Shown one piece after another: positions 52,684 through 61,522 of a stretch of 64,000 nucleotides of DNA (within the stretch, counting starts at the first letter, position 1; the number at the start of each line of letters is the position of its first letter). Made by a program: the position numbers and the translations under genes. The notes below the pieces were generated by a model. It was not told the origin of the DNA, searched no databases, and was given only the letters and a program-made list of their open reading frames with translations. Source of the stretch: JACZUI01 sp965216725. GTDB lineage: Bacteria > Actinomycetota > Acidimicrobiia > Spongiisociales > ZC4RG35. The stretch lies in NCBI GenBank assembly GCA_965216725.1, contig CBDCGI010000007.1, positions 1 through 64,000 on the forward strand. Reading direction: 5' to 3'.

Positions 52684-53606
52684 GAACCTCGCGGTGGCTT
52701 GCCATCTCGACAATGCTGCTGGCCGCCGCCTGCAGTCCCGCTCTTGATCAACCCGGCATTTCTTCGACATCGATGCCACAGTCAACGAGCTCGGTCACCG
52801 AGCCGCCCAGCACCACCTCGACCACGCCGGGCGTCACCTCTTCCACCGCAGACGATGTCGACGTAGCCACTGATGCCCTGGTTGTGATTGGAGACTGGGG
52901 CTCGGGAACAGCGCCACAGGGCTCGGTGGCGGGGGCTGTCAGAAGCCAGTCAGAGCAAGTGCCGGTACGCGCCATTCTCACCACCGGCGACAATTTCTAC
53001 GCCGACGACCTCGATTTCATCATGAACAGTTACGGATGGGTCGAGCAGGGCGGTATCGAGTGGTGGATGGCCTGGGGCAACCACGACATCGACGGTGTGG
53101 AAAGGGAGAATGCGATCGCCAATCGATTCGACGCTCCGAAGTGGATCGTCAGAGAATGGGGCATCGTCGACATCCTGATCCTCGACTCAAATCAGATCGA
53201 GTCGGTGGAACAACAGCAGTTCCTCGAACAGACGTTGAGCCAATCGGAACGGCCGACAGTCGCGGTGTTCCACCATCCGGCGTACAGCTGCTCCCGACAC
53301 GGGAGCAACCAGGCCGTCATCGACCAGTGGGTATCAGCATTCGACGATGACGTATTCCTGGTCCTCAATGGGCACGACCACGCCTACCAACGGTTCGAAG
53401 CGGGCGGGATCACATACGTGGTGACTGGTGGCGGAGGGCGACGGCTCTATGCGATTGAGGCGTGCCCGGCTGGGCATCCAGAAATGATCTCGGGGCAAGC
53501 AATTCATCATTATCTGGTTCTCACTCAGACCGCAGATGCCGTTCACATTGAAGCGATCGACGTGATTGGCGAGCCGATCGACTCCTTCGACCTGCCGATC
53601 GGCTGA
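52680..53606 (+). CDS. lipoprotein metallophosphoesterase
   Basis: 308 residues from GTG 52680. Lipobox LAAAC near residue 18, followed by a Ser/Thr-rich linker (residues 25-60). Calcineurin-like phosphoesterase motifs are in order: VIGDWGSG, TTGDNFY, WGNHDID, FHHPAYSC, and NGHDHAYQR. This resembles purple acid phosphatase-type enzymes. It is anchored outside the membrane and could hydrolyse phosphate esters, including of surface polymers or organic phosphate. It is coupled to the upstream permease. Confidence 0.87.
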   Translation: MRTSRWLAISTMLLAAACSPALDQPGISSTSMPQSTSSVTEPPSTTSTTPGVTSSTADDVDVATDALVVIGDWGSGTAPQGSVAGAVRSQSEQVPVRAILTTGDNFYADDLDFIMNSYGWVEQGGIEWWMAWGNHDIDGVERENAIANRFDAPKWIVREWGIVDILILDSNQIESVEQQQFLEQTLSQSERPTVAVFHHPAYSCSRHGSNQAVIDQWVSAFDDDVFLVLNGHDHAYQRFEAGGITYVVTGGGGRRLYAIEACPAGHPEMISGQAIHHYLVLTQTADAVHIEAIDVIGEPIDSFDLPIG

Positions 53607-53630
53607 GTTCGGAACCTAGGCTCAGCGATT

Positions 53631-54389
53631 GTGGCCTCCACACGCAACTCTCTCAGGAATCTCGCCGGCAAGGCCATCCGATCTCCCGGATCCATCGGAC
53701 CATATCTGAGACGTCGTTCACGAAATCGACGTCTCTGGAGAGACAGTGAAAGCCACCCAGAGTTCTATAGAAAGGTGATGGCCGATGACGTAGTGCAAAA
53801 GACGCCGCGTGGAGCAGTGGGTACGCCCGAGGAAAATCGGTGGCTCGCCATTGGCAAAAAGCAGTTTGCATATCTGACGCGCAATGGGCTCGAACCCCAA
53901 CACAATCTCCTCGAGATCGGGTGCGGCAATCTTCGCGCCGGGTGGAGATTCATCGAATATCTGCAGCCCGGGCACTACACCGGTGTCGACATATCGCCGG
54001 AGATCCTCATCGAGGCCAATCGCACGATCGCCGAGCGCGCCCTTCAGGACAAGAAGCCGGAGGTGAGGCTTTACGACGGGCTTGATCTCTCTTTTCTGCC
54101 TGAGGCGGCCTTCGATGTCGCTCACGCTCACAGCGTGTTCAGCCACACCCCGCCCGAGGTGGTCAGCTCCATACTCAATGGAGTCCTTCGGGCCCTCAAA
54201 CCCGGTGGGTTCTTCGACTTCACCTACAACCGAAGCGAGACTGGCGCGGTATGGGGGTTTCTCGAGGAGGATTACTACTACCCCACGCAAACCCTGATCG
54301 AGATGGCGGCCGAGTCAGGTTTCGAGGCGGCACCCGCCAGCGGCTGGTCCTACAAACAAGAGAAGCTGAGGGCGATCGTTCCCGGATGA
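53631..54389 (+). CDS. SAM-dependent methyltransferase
   Basis: 252 residues from GTG 53631. The N-terminal 65 residues are basic and of unknown role. Motif I is LLEIGCGNLRAGWRF, the acidic loop is TGVDISPEIL, and the late motif is ALKPGGFFDFTYN. It is a class I (Rossmann) methyltransferase with unknown substrate. Surrounding surface-polymer genes make a glycan or lipid possible. It ends 22 bases from the stop of the convergent propeller gene. Confidence 0.85.
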   Translation: MASTRNSLRNLAGKAIRSPGSIGPYLRRRSRNRRLWRDSESHPEFYRKVMADDVVQKTPRGAVGTPEENRWLAIGKKQFAYLTRNGLEPQHNLLEIGCGNLRAGWRFIEYLQPGHYTGVDISPEILIEANRTIAERALQDKKPEVRLYDGLDLSFLPEAAFDVAHAHSVFSHTPPEVVSSILNGVLRALKPGGFFDFTYNRSETGAVWGFLEEDYYYPTQTLIEMAAESGFEAAPASGWSYKQEKLRAIVPG

Positions 54390-54411
54390 GGGCGCGAGCC
54401 GAGTCTCACCG

Positions 54412-55962
54412 TTATCTGACAACGTCTCCGAAGAGATGGCTGTTACCCGGCATAAGGGATCGAAACTCGGAGTAGCCAACCAATGTGGTACCGACTACGT
54501 CGCCTTTGAGAACATGAATCGCCCCCGACTGTGTGTAACCGGTCCCGACGTCATCGACCGAGGCTCCGATGACGATCTCGGCATAACCATCATCATCAAT
54601 ATCTGAACTCGTCACCGAACTCCCGAAACCTCGCTGCACAACCGGCCCGGGGAATCCGTCATACCCTGGCCTCCACCTTTGATCCCCAACCGCGGTGACC
54701 CCCAAACCCGACCCGTACAAGAGGTTCACCGACCCCGCCCCATCCACGCTGTCATAACGATCTCCCGGCAACCCGACAGCCAAATCATCGATCCCATCAC
54801 CGTTGAAGTCACCACAGGCCATAGTCCAACCAAAGCCATCGTTGGTAGCGGCCGTCCCCTTCACCCCGTGTGTATCTCGGTTCAAGAATTGACTTCCAGT
54901 ACCGGTCAATCCTGTTCCTCCCCCGAACAGGATGTTTGCCGACCCGGCGTTGAAGACTCCATTGACGTCATCCAGAACTGCCCCTACTGCCAAGTCGGCA
55001 AAGCCGTCACCGTTGAGGTCGCCGGTGGCCAACGTGGCTCCGAACCGGTCGTTGGCGAGACCTCCATCAACCTCTGGAGTGGCGCGGTTGAGAATCTGGT
55101 CGGTTGCGACAGACAACCCCGAAGCGGTTCCATAGAACACCTGGACCGCACCAGCTGACACCACTCCCGACACCTCTTCGCGGCTGACACCAACAGCCAG
55201 ATCATCAAAACCGTCGTTGTTGAAATCTCCTGTTGCCAGACCGGTTTCGCCGAAACGAAGATTCTCGGAGGCATCGCCTTCGACACCCGGCAACGCCCGA
55301 TGGAGAAACTGCTCACCTTCGGTGGTTAAACCACCAGCTGAGCCGTAGACAACGTTCACCGAACCGAGGTCCCGAAACCCGCCGACATTGTCGCGAGGGG
55401 CCGAGATGGCAACGTCATCAAACCCATCACCGTCAAAGTCACCAACTACAACAGCGGTCCCGAAGAAGTCACCCCTTCTGGCTTCCGACTCGAGGGAGAG
55501 CGCACCGGTGGAGACTCCCGCCGGCGGTTTCTTCACGATCCTTTGATCGCCGGCAGCGGTGAGCCCAGACGCCGAACCGTAGATCACGTTCACCGAGCCC
55601 GCGGCGAATAGACCGCCAAACCCGTCGCGCCGGACACCAATGACGACGTCGTCGAACCCGTCACCGTTCAGATCTCCACAAGAGAGGCTTCCCCCGAACA
55701 CATCGTCTTTCCCCGAGTCCTTACCCTTGATGCCGGGTGTGTTCCGGTCCCAAACCTCCTGGCCGGCGAGCCCACCGGCCGATCCATACAGAACTTCAAT
55801 GAGGTTCGCCGCCGGTGATGCAGCGACCACATCTCCATGGCCATCGCCGTTGAGGTCGCAGCCCGACGCGCGCGGTGTGACGGCAGTTGTCGGAACAGGC
55901 GCTGAGACCAGTAGGGCGAGAAGGGCCAGCACCGTCACGCCTAGTGACTTCCATCCCATCAC
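54412..55962 (-). CDS. secreted stand-alone seven-repeat FG-GAP propeller
   Basis: 516 residues from tandem ATG codons at 55962/55959 with a GGAGG site upstream. Signal peptide WKSLGVTVLALLALLVSAP. Loops are DLNGDGHGDVVAA, DLNGDGFDDVVIG, DFDGDGFDDVAIS, DFNNDGFDDLAVG, DLNGDGFADLAVG, DFNGDGIDDLAVG and DIDDDGYAEIVIG. Cys pair GCDLNGDG and SCGDLNGDG. Repeat edges use LNRATPEVDG and FLNRDTHGVKG in place of the WHQD edge of other copies. It is divergent from the next propeller gene (69-base gap). Confidence 0.87.
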   Translation of the reverse strand: MMGWKSLGVTVLALLALLVSAPVPTTAVTPRASGCDLNGDGHGDVVAASPAANLIEVLYGSAGGLAGQEVWDRNTPGIKGKDSGKDDVFGGSLSCGDLNGDGFDDVVIGVRRDGFGGLFAAGSVNVIYGSASGLTAAGDQRIVKKPPAGVSTGALSLESEARRGDFFGTAVVVGDFDGDGFDDVAISAPRDNVGGFRDLGSVNVVYGSAGGLTTEGEQFLHRALPGVEGDASENLRFGETGLATGDFNNDGFDDLAVGVSREEVSGVVSAGAVQVFYGTASGLSVATDQILNRATPEVDGGLANDRFGATLATGDLNGDGFADLAVGAVLDDVNGVFNAGSANILFGGGTGLTGTGSQFLNRDTHGVKGTAATNDGFGWTMACGDFNGDGIDDLAVGLPGDRYDSVDGAGSVNLLYGSGLGVTAVGDQRWRPGYDGFPGPVVQRGFGSSVTSSDIDDDGYAEIVIGASVDDVGTGYTQSGAIHVLKGDVVGTTLVGYSEFRSLMPGNSHLFGDVVR

Positions 55963-56031
55963 AGATCCGACCTCCTTCGTCTCTGTGCCACTCCGCTAGC
56001 GATCTTAGAGGCTCTTGGTAGCCTGACACCC

Positions 56032-57567
56032 GTGGTGCCTGGAGGGAACACAAGAGGAAACCTTGCCAATCTCGGTCTCGTCGGGGCCCTTGCCCTTGCG
56101 GTCTTGGGTGCTGGACTCAACCCGGTTCCTGCAGCCGCAGCTGGGGCGGCCGAAAGAGCCTGCGACTTCAACGACGATGGGTACGCCGAGATTGTTGCCC
56201 TCAATCCCCTGGCCTCAGTTGGGGGTCACGAAGAAGCAGGCGAGGTCTATGTCTTCCACGGATCGTCGTCAGGACCTTCTCCGAGTCCCGATCAGACCTG
56301 GAGCCAGGACTCGACTGCCATCGTTGGGGTGGCCGAAGAGGGCGATGAGTTCGGTTCCTCGTTTGCGTGTGGCGACTTCAACAATGACGGGTATGACGAT
56401 CTCGCCGTGGGTGTTGGCGGTGAGCGAATCGGCAATGTCCTCGTCGGCCAGGGCGCAATCAACGTGATCTATGGCACGGCGTCGGGTCTTCACCCGGCAG
56501 GGAACCAGATGTGGCACCAGGACTCAGATGGGATGGCCGGGATTGCCGAGCCCGGCGACGGATTTGGTGATTCTTTAGCTGCCGGTGACTTCGACAACGA
56601 CGGGTATGACGACGTCGCAGTAGGAGTTTGGGCCGAAAACCTTGGGGGGCTTGCCCAGGCCGGGATGGTACAGATCATGTACGGGGCGGCATCAGGTCTG
56701 GACGCCGACCGAGATCATCTCATTCACCAGGACACACCTGGGGTACCCGGTGTGGCCGAGTCTCACGATTGGCTCGGCCAGTCGATAGCGAGCGGTGATT
56801 TCGATGGAGACGGCTTCGAGGATCTGGCTATTGGCGCTGACGGGGAGGACCTGACGGGCGTCGACAAGGCGGGAGCGGCTGTCGTTGTGTACGGGTCAAA
56901 CAGCGGATTGACCTCGACAGGCTCTCAGCTCTGGCACCAAGACACTCCCGGTGTCAAGAACCCCGCCGAGGACGGTGATTCTTTCGGATATAACCTCGCC
57001 ACCGGTGACTTCGATGGAGATGGATACGACGATCTCGCCGTCGACAACTGGAGGGAGGCCATCGGAGGCAACGCGGTCGCTGGGGCTGTCAACGTCTTGT
57101 ACGGCTCCGACAGCGGCCTGACGGCCGCCTGGGACGACTTCTGGCATCAGGACTCACCGGGCATCAAGAGCACTACGAGCAATTCGAGAGAGTTCGGGAA
57201 GGCGCTGGCGACCGGCGATTTCGACAATGACGGCTTCGACGATCTCGTCTTGAGCGCCGATTTCAAACGGGTGGGCTCGCAGGACCTGGCCGGGGCCGTC
57301 AATGTCATCTACGGGTCGAGCTCCGGCCTGACGGCGGCCGGGGACGACTATTGGCATCAGGACAAGCCAGGCGTGAAATCCAAAGCCATGGCCAACGAGC
57401 ACTTCAGCAGATGGGTCGTAGCTGGAGACTTTGATGGGGATGGAGTCGCCGACTTGGCGATGGGCAGCTTTGATCTCGGACCTGGATTCCAGAAGGCCAA
57501 CGTGCTTTTTGGCTCGGCCGGTCTCGGCTTGACTGCCGGCGGCGACCTCCTAATAGACGTTCCGTAG
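56032..57567 (+). CDS. secreted stand-alone seven-repeat FG-GAP propeller
   Basis: 511 residues from GTG 56032 (a second GTG follows). Signal peptide region ANLGLVGALALAVLGAGLNP. Loops are DFNDDGYAEIVAL, DFNNDGYDDLAVG, DFDNDGYDDVAVG, DFDGDGFEDLAIG, DFDGDGYDDLAVD, DFDNDGFDDLVLS and DFDGDGVADLAMG. Cys pair ACDFNDDG and ACGDFNNDG. Edge motif LWHQDTPGVKNPAEDGDSFG. It ends LTAGGDLLIDVP, like the C-termini of the 25137 and 37950 copies. Confidence 0.88.
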   Translation: MVPGGNTRGNLANLGLVGALALAVLGAGLNPVPAAAAGAAERACDFNDDGYAEIVALNPLASVGGHEEAGEVYVFHGSSSGPSPSPDQTWSQDSTAIVGVAEEGDEFGSSFACGDFNNDGYDDLAVGVGGERIGNVLVGQGAINVIYGTASGLHPAGNQMWHQDSDGMAGIAEPGDGFGDSLAAGDFDNDGYDDVAVGVWAENLGGLAQAGMVQIMYGAASGLDADRDHLIHQDTPGVPGVAESHDWLGQSIASGDFDGDGFEDLAIGADGEDLTGVDKAGAAVVVYGSNSGLTSTGSQLWHQDTPGVKNPAEDGDSFGYNLATGDFDGDGYDDLAVDNWREAIGGNAVAGAVNVLYGSDSGLTAAWDDFWHQDSPGIKSTTSNSREFGKALATGDFDNDGFDDLVLSADFKRVGSQDLAGAVNVIYGSSSGLTAAGDDYWHQDKPGVKSKAMANEHFSRWVVAGDFDGDGVADLAMGSFDLGPGFQKANVLFGSAGLGLTAGGDLLIDVP

Positions 57568-57583
57568 CCTCAGCGCTCTACGT

Positions 57584-58669
57584 CTACTCCACAACTACAA
57601 GGCCACGATCGGCCCGATTCAGCTCGTCGATCCCCGTGGCCGAACACGAGACTATGTCCTCGATCCGAACCCCGAACCGGCCCGGCAGGTAGATGCCCGG
57701 TTCGATCGAGAAGGCCATCCCCGGCTCGAGCGACCGCTCGTTCCCTTGGACGAGGTAGGGGTGCTCATGCACCTCGAGGCCGATTCCGTGACCGGTGCGA
57801 TGTATGAAGAACTCTCCATAGCCGGCTTCATCGACAACTCGCCGAGCCGCCCGGTCGATCTCCTGACACGGCACGCCGGGAGCGACGGCATTCCTCGCTG
57901 CCAAGTTGGCTGAATGAACCACCTGGTGGACTTCGAGTTGCGTGGCTGAAGGCTCTCCAACGGAGAAAGTCCGGGTGACATCCGAGAAATACCCGCGGCG
58001 GCGGCCACCAAAGTCACACACGACCAGGTCACCCGGTCGGATCCTCCGATCTCCCGGCTCGTGATGCGGTGAGGCACCGTTGGGCCCGGATGCGACGATG
58101 GCGAACGCGCTCTCATCATGGCCCTCTTCGACCGTCATGCGGGCCAGGTCTGCGGCGACTGAGCGTTCTGTTCGGCCGGAGAACCTGACTTCGGCGGGGA
58201 TGCGTACCAACGCCCGATCGACCGCCGACGCCGCTTCGCGGAGGAGGTCGATTTCGCCATCGGACTTGATCTCGCGGAGCGCCGACGTCAGCCGCGAGGC
58301 AGGCGTCCAAGATCTTCCGGGTAATGCTGATTGGAGTTTCATGAGAAAGACCGACCAGGTGTGGTCGCCCAAAGCGAGACTGTTGGCATCGTCGAGAAGT
58401 GATGAAGCCAAAGCGACCGGATCGTCGACCTCATCCCACGGAACAACGTTCAAGAAATCACCCTCAACACGTGGTGACTCGAGACGCGGCACCAACAACG
58501 CGGGCATTCCGGAGCGGTTGATGATGCCCAGCGTGAGGCGTTCGCTCGCCATCGCCTCATATCCGGTGAAGTAGGGAAGATCCGCGCCCACCGAGAGCAA
58601 AACGGCGTCGACGTTCTCCCATTCCATCTGTTGCTGCAGCCTCGCAATGCGCCCCGAGTGATCAAACAT
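57584..58669 (-). CDS. Xaa-Pro aminopeptidase-like M24 peptidase
   Basis: 361 residues. An N-terminal creatinase-type domain (about 1-125) is followed by the pita-bread catalytic domain. Metal ligands visible are the Asp in VVCDFGGRRRG and in YFSDVTRTF, the His in HRTGHGIGLEVHEHP, and the Glu in FSIEPGIYLPG and RIEDIV. It cleaves N-terminal residues before proline and is cytosolic. The ATG overlaps the upstream stop by one base (TGATG), so it is co-translated with the DUF5655-like gene. Confidence 0.92.
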   Translation of the reverse strand: MFDHSGRIARLQQQMEWENVDAVLLSVGADLPYFTGYEAMASERLTLGIINRSGMPALLVPRLESPRVEGDFLNVVPWDEVDDPVALASSLLDDANSLALGDHTWSVFLMKLQSALPGRSWTPASRLTSALREIKSDGEIDLLREAASAVDRALVRIPAEVRFSGRTERSVAADLARMTVEEGHDESAFAIVASGPNGASPHHEPGDRRIRPGDLVVCDFGGRRRGYFSDVTRTFSVGEPSATQLEVHQVVHSANLAARNAVAPGVPCQEIDRAARRVVDEAGYGEFFIHRTGHGIGLEVHEHPYLVQGNERSLEPGMAFSIEPGIYLPGRFGVRIEDIVSCSATGIDELNRADRGLVVVE

Positions 58670-59388
58670 CAGGCGACGGTAACCAGAACATCCACTTCCT
58701 CGCCGGAGCCGACGCCCAGTCCCGGCGGCAGTTCAAGCCACGTCTCGAGCCCGGATCGATGGAGATCCGCAGCGAAGGCCTCACCGGACGCTCGCGCTAC
58801 CACGGTGGCGACGGCAGCCAATGCATCTGCGGCATATCTGGGCAACGCGACTCGCCCGTTGTCGCATCGCCCCCGGAAGGGGAACCGGACCACACGAAGA
58901 AGATGGCCGGCGAGGGGCGCCACGTCAGCGCCAGAATCAAGCGTTTCCTGGTCGCCGCGTCGTAACGCGAGACATAACCACGCCCGAACCTGGGCATCGA
59001 CCTGACGCGGCTGCGAGACTCTGATGGTGTGCCCCCAACTGGTCGGGCCGTATACCTCAAGTCGCCGCACTCGGGCATCCTCGATTGGCTCCGCGGTGAT
59101 GAGCCCGACGTCGACCCAATCGCGGGCGAACTTCACCCCGCCAAATGTCATCCGGGAGATGAATCCGATCCGGGACTTCTGCGGGTGAAGCCGAAACTCG
59201 CCGCAGTCCTCCAGCGCCTCTACCACCGCCCAATACAAACGGATCGCAAACTCGGACTTATCACTGAGGTGGTCTTCCACTGAGAGGTCGACGCATGAGT
59301 GCCATTGCTCTTTGTTGGCGAACCGACGCCCGCATAGAGGGCACACCCATAGTGGATGATTGCTGGTTGACGAATTGGACCCGCTCAA
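58669..59388 (-). CDS. DUF5655-like protein with N-terminal zinc-knuckle-like motif
   Basis: 239 residues from TTG 59388. The start is uncertain because no ATG precedes the conserved part. Residues about 14-32 hold WVCPLCGRRFANKEQWHSC, a possible zinc site. Residues about 35-130 resemble DUF5655 (IGFISRMTFGGVKFARDWVD). The C-terminal third (GRVALPRYAADAL to EEVDVLVTVA) looks like a separate small beta domain. Function is unknown. It is coupled to the M24 peptidase gene. Confidence 0.7.
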   Translation of the reverse strand: MSGSNSSTSNHPLWVCPLCGRRFANKEQWHSCVDLSVEDHLSDKSEFAIRLYWAVVEALEDCGEFRLHPQKSRIGFISRMTFGGVKFARDWVDVGLITAEPIEDARVRRLEVYGPTSWGHTIRVSQPRQVDAQVRAWLCLALRRGDQETLDSGADVAPLAGHLLRVVRFPFRGRCDNGRVALPRYAADALAAVATVVARASGEAFAADLHRSGLETWLELPPGLGVGSGEEVDVLVTVA

Positions 59389-59473
59389 GCGGCCCTCGCC
59401 TCGACCGCGAATGCGGTGTGCTGATCACAGCCAGTTACCATCTGCGGACCCAACCCTATTGGAGACTCCTAAC

Positions 59474-61205
59474 GTGACCGACCATCTCATCGCGCCCCAC
59501 GGGGGAACACTCGTCGACCTCAAGGTCGACGATTCCCGTGCCGAGCAATTGCGGGCAGAGTCCCGCGATTGGCCGTCTTGGGACCTCACCGACCGCCAAC
59601 TCTGCGACATCGAACTTCTGATCAATGGCGGGTTTTCTCCCCTCACCGGCTTCATGAATCGCGCCGACTACGACAGCGTCGTGGCGGAAATGCGACTCAC
59701 AGACGGGACCCTCTGGCCAATGCCGATCACCCTGGATGTGACCGAGGAGTTCGCCGGCCAGGTCGCCGAAGGTGACCGCGTCGCCCTGCGCGATCCGGAA
59801 GGCGTCATGCTCGCTGTCATCGAGGTCCAGGACGTCTGGGCCCCCGACAAGGCTGCTGAAGCTGAATCGGTCTTCGGAACTACCAGCACCGAGCATCCAG
59901 GTGTGGCCTATCTGGTTGAGAGGGCGGGCTCGCACTACATCGGAGGCCACGTTGAGGCCGTTCAGGCGCCACTCCACTACGACTACCGAAGGTTGCGGCA
60001 AACGCCTGCTGAGACACGGGCCGAGTTCGCCAGACGTGGATGGACCCGAGATCGTCGCCTTCCAGACCAGGAACCCGATGCATAGGGCCCACGTCGAACT
60101 CACCATGCGAGCAGCAGCCGAGCAGGGAGCCAACCTCCTGATCCACCCTGTCGTGGGGATGACCAAGCCCGGCGACGTTGACCACTACACCAGGGTCCGT
60201 GCCTACCAGAAGGTGATCGACCGCTACCCCCACAACACTGCGACGTTGTCTCTACTTCCCCTGGCGATGCGGATGGGTGGACCGAGGGAGGCCATCTGGC
60301 ATGCCATCATCCGCAAGAACCACGGGTGCACCCATTTGATCGTGGGCCGCGACCATGCCGGGCCCGGGAGCGACTCCTCCGGGGAGCCTTTCTATGGCCC
60401 ATACGACGCCCAGGAGCTCCTCGCCAAGCACGAGGACGAATTGGGTGTGTCCATGGTCGACTTCAAGATGATGGTCTTCGCCCCCGATCTCGACAGGTAT
60501 GTCGCAGTCGATGAGATCGAAGATGATGTCCGCACGGTTTCCATTTCAGGGACCGAGCTCCGAGAGCGACTCGCCGATGGGCGGGAGATACCGGAGTGGT
60601 TCAGCTACCCCGACGTGGTGGCCGAGCTACGACGAACCCATCCTCCTCGGTCACGGCAGGGATTCACCGTCTTCTTCACCGGACTGTCCGGATCGGGAAA
60701 GTCGACAATCGCCAACGCCTTCTTGGTGAAGCTTCTCGAGATGGGCGGGCGCCCGGTCACGCTCCTCGACGGAGACATCGTTCGGAAGAACCTCTCCTCC
60801 GAGTTGGGATTCAGTCGCGAACACCGGGACCTCAACATTTTGCGAATCGGATATGTCGCATCGGAGATCACCAAAAACGGGGGGATCGCGATTTGTGCCC
60901 CGATTGCCCCTTATGACTCCACTCGCAAAGAAGTGAGAGACCTGATTGATCCCCTCGGTGGTTTCGTCCTGGTCCACGTCGCCACGCCCCTCGAAGTCTG
61001 CGAAGAGCGCGACCGCAAAGGCCTATACGCCAAGGCTCGGGCCGGGATAATCAAAGAGTTCACCGGTATCAGTGACCCCTACGAGGAGCCGCAAGATGCC
61101 GAATTGGTGATCGACACCACAGAGCTGTCACCGGGAGAGGCCGCCAACCAGGTTGTCCTTTACCTCGAGCGACTCGGCTATATCGGGGAGCGCCCAGTCG
61201 ACTAG
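59474..61205 (+). CDS. sat-cysC: bifunctional sulfate adenylyltransferase / APS kinase, one-base frameshift
   Basis: Makes APS from sulfate and ATP, then phosphorylates it to PAPS. Start GTG 59474 with GGAG upstream. ATP-sulfurylase part: FSPLTGFMNRADYD, QTRNPMHRAH (QxRN and HxxH), and GRDHAGPG. APS-kinase part from about residue 395: GLSGSGKST Walker A, LLDGDIVRKNL, and CAPIAPYDSTR. The frame changes at FARRGW / PEIVAFQTRN. Removing the A at 60044 restores one 576-residue protein. The insertion is probably a sequence error, since everything else is conserved. PAPS can feed sulfate reduction or the sulfotransferase at 39589. Confidence 0.88.
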
Positions 61206-61522
61206 AGAAGCAGGGATCTGCAGCCGATAGCGGGTCGCGGTAGCCTCGATTCTGATGCGGGGAGCGGAAAAAGCCAGGGAAACACGGGGTTCGGCCAGTT
61301 CGTTCGGCCGGGAGAATCCCCAGCACGACGGCGATCCTGACAGCGAGCCTGGTTTTGGTCGCAGCTCTGAGCGCACAGGCCATCGGCCCCCCCGTTCAGC
61401 CCGGACCCGACGAGGCGGCTCAGTTCACTCGTGGGCAATGATGACTACTACAACCACTCAAATGGCGGGTGTTGGGACATCGCAGACAGTCAGATGATCG
61501 ACTGAAGTCGCCCGGACGACGC
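61206..61522. other. intergenic region, no firm gene
   Basis: A 317-base gap between the convergent Sat-CysC and LipBA genes. One short plus-strand frame ending near 61440 encodes a secretory-leader-like stretch (ILTASLVLVAALSAQA) followed by about 25 residues, perhaps the remnant of a lost exported protein. No start codon with a ribosome site is convincing. Confidence 0.4.
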
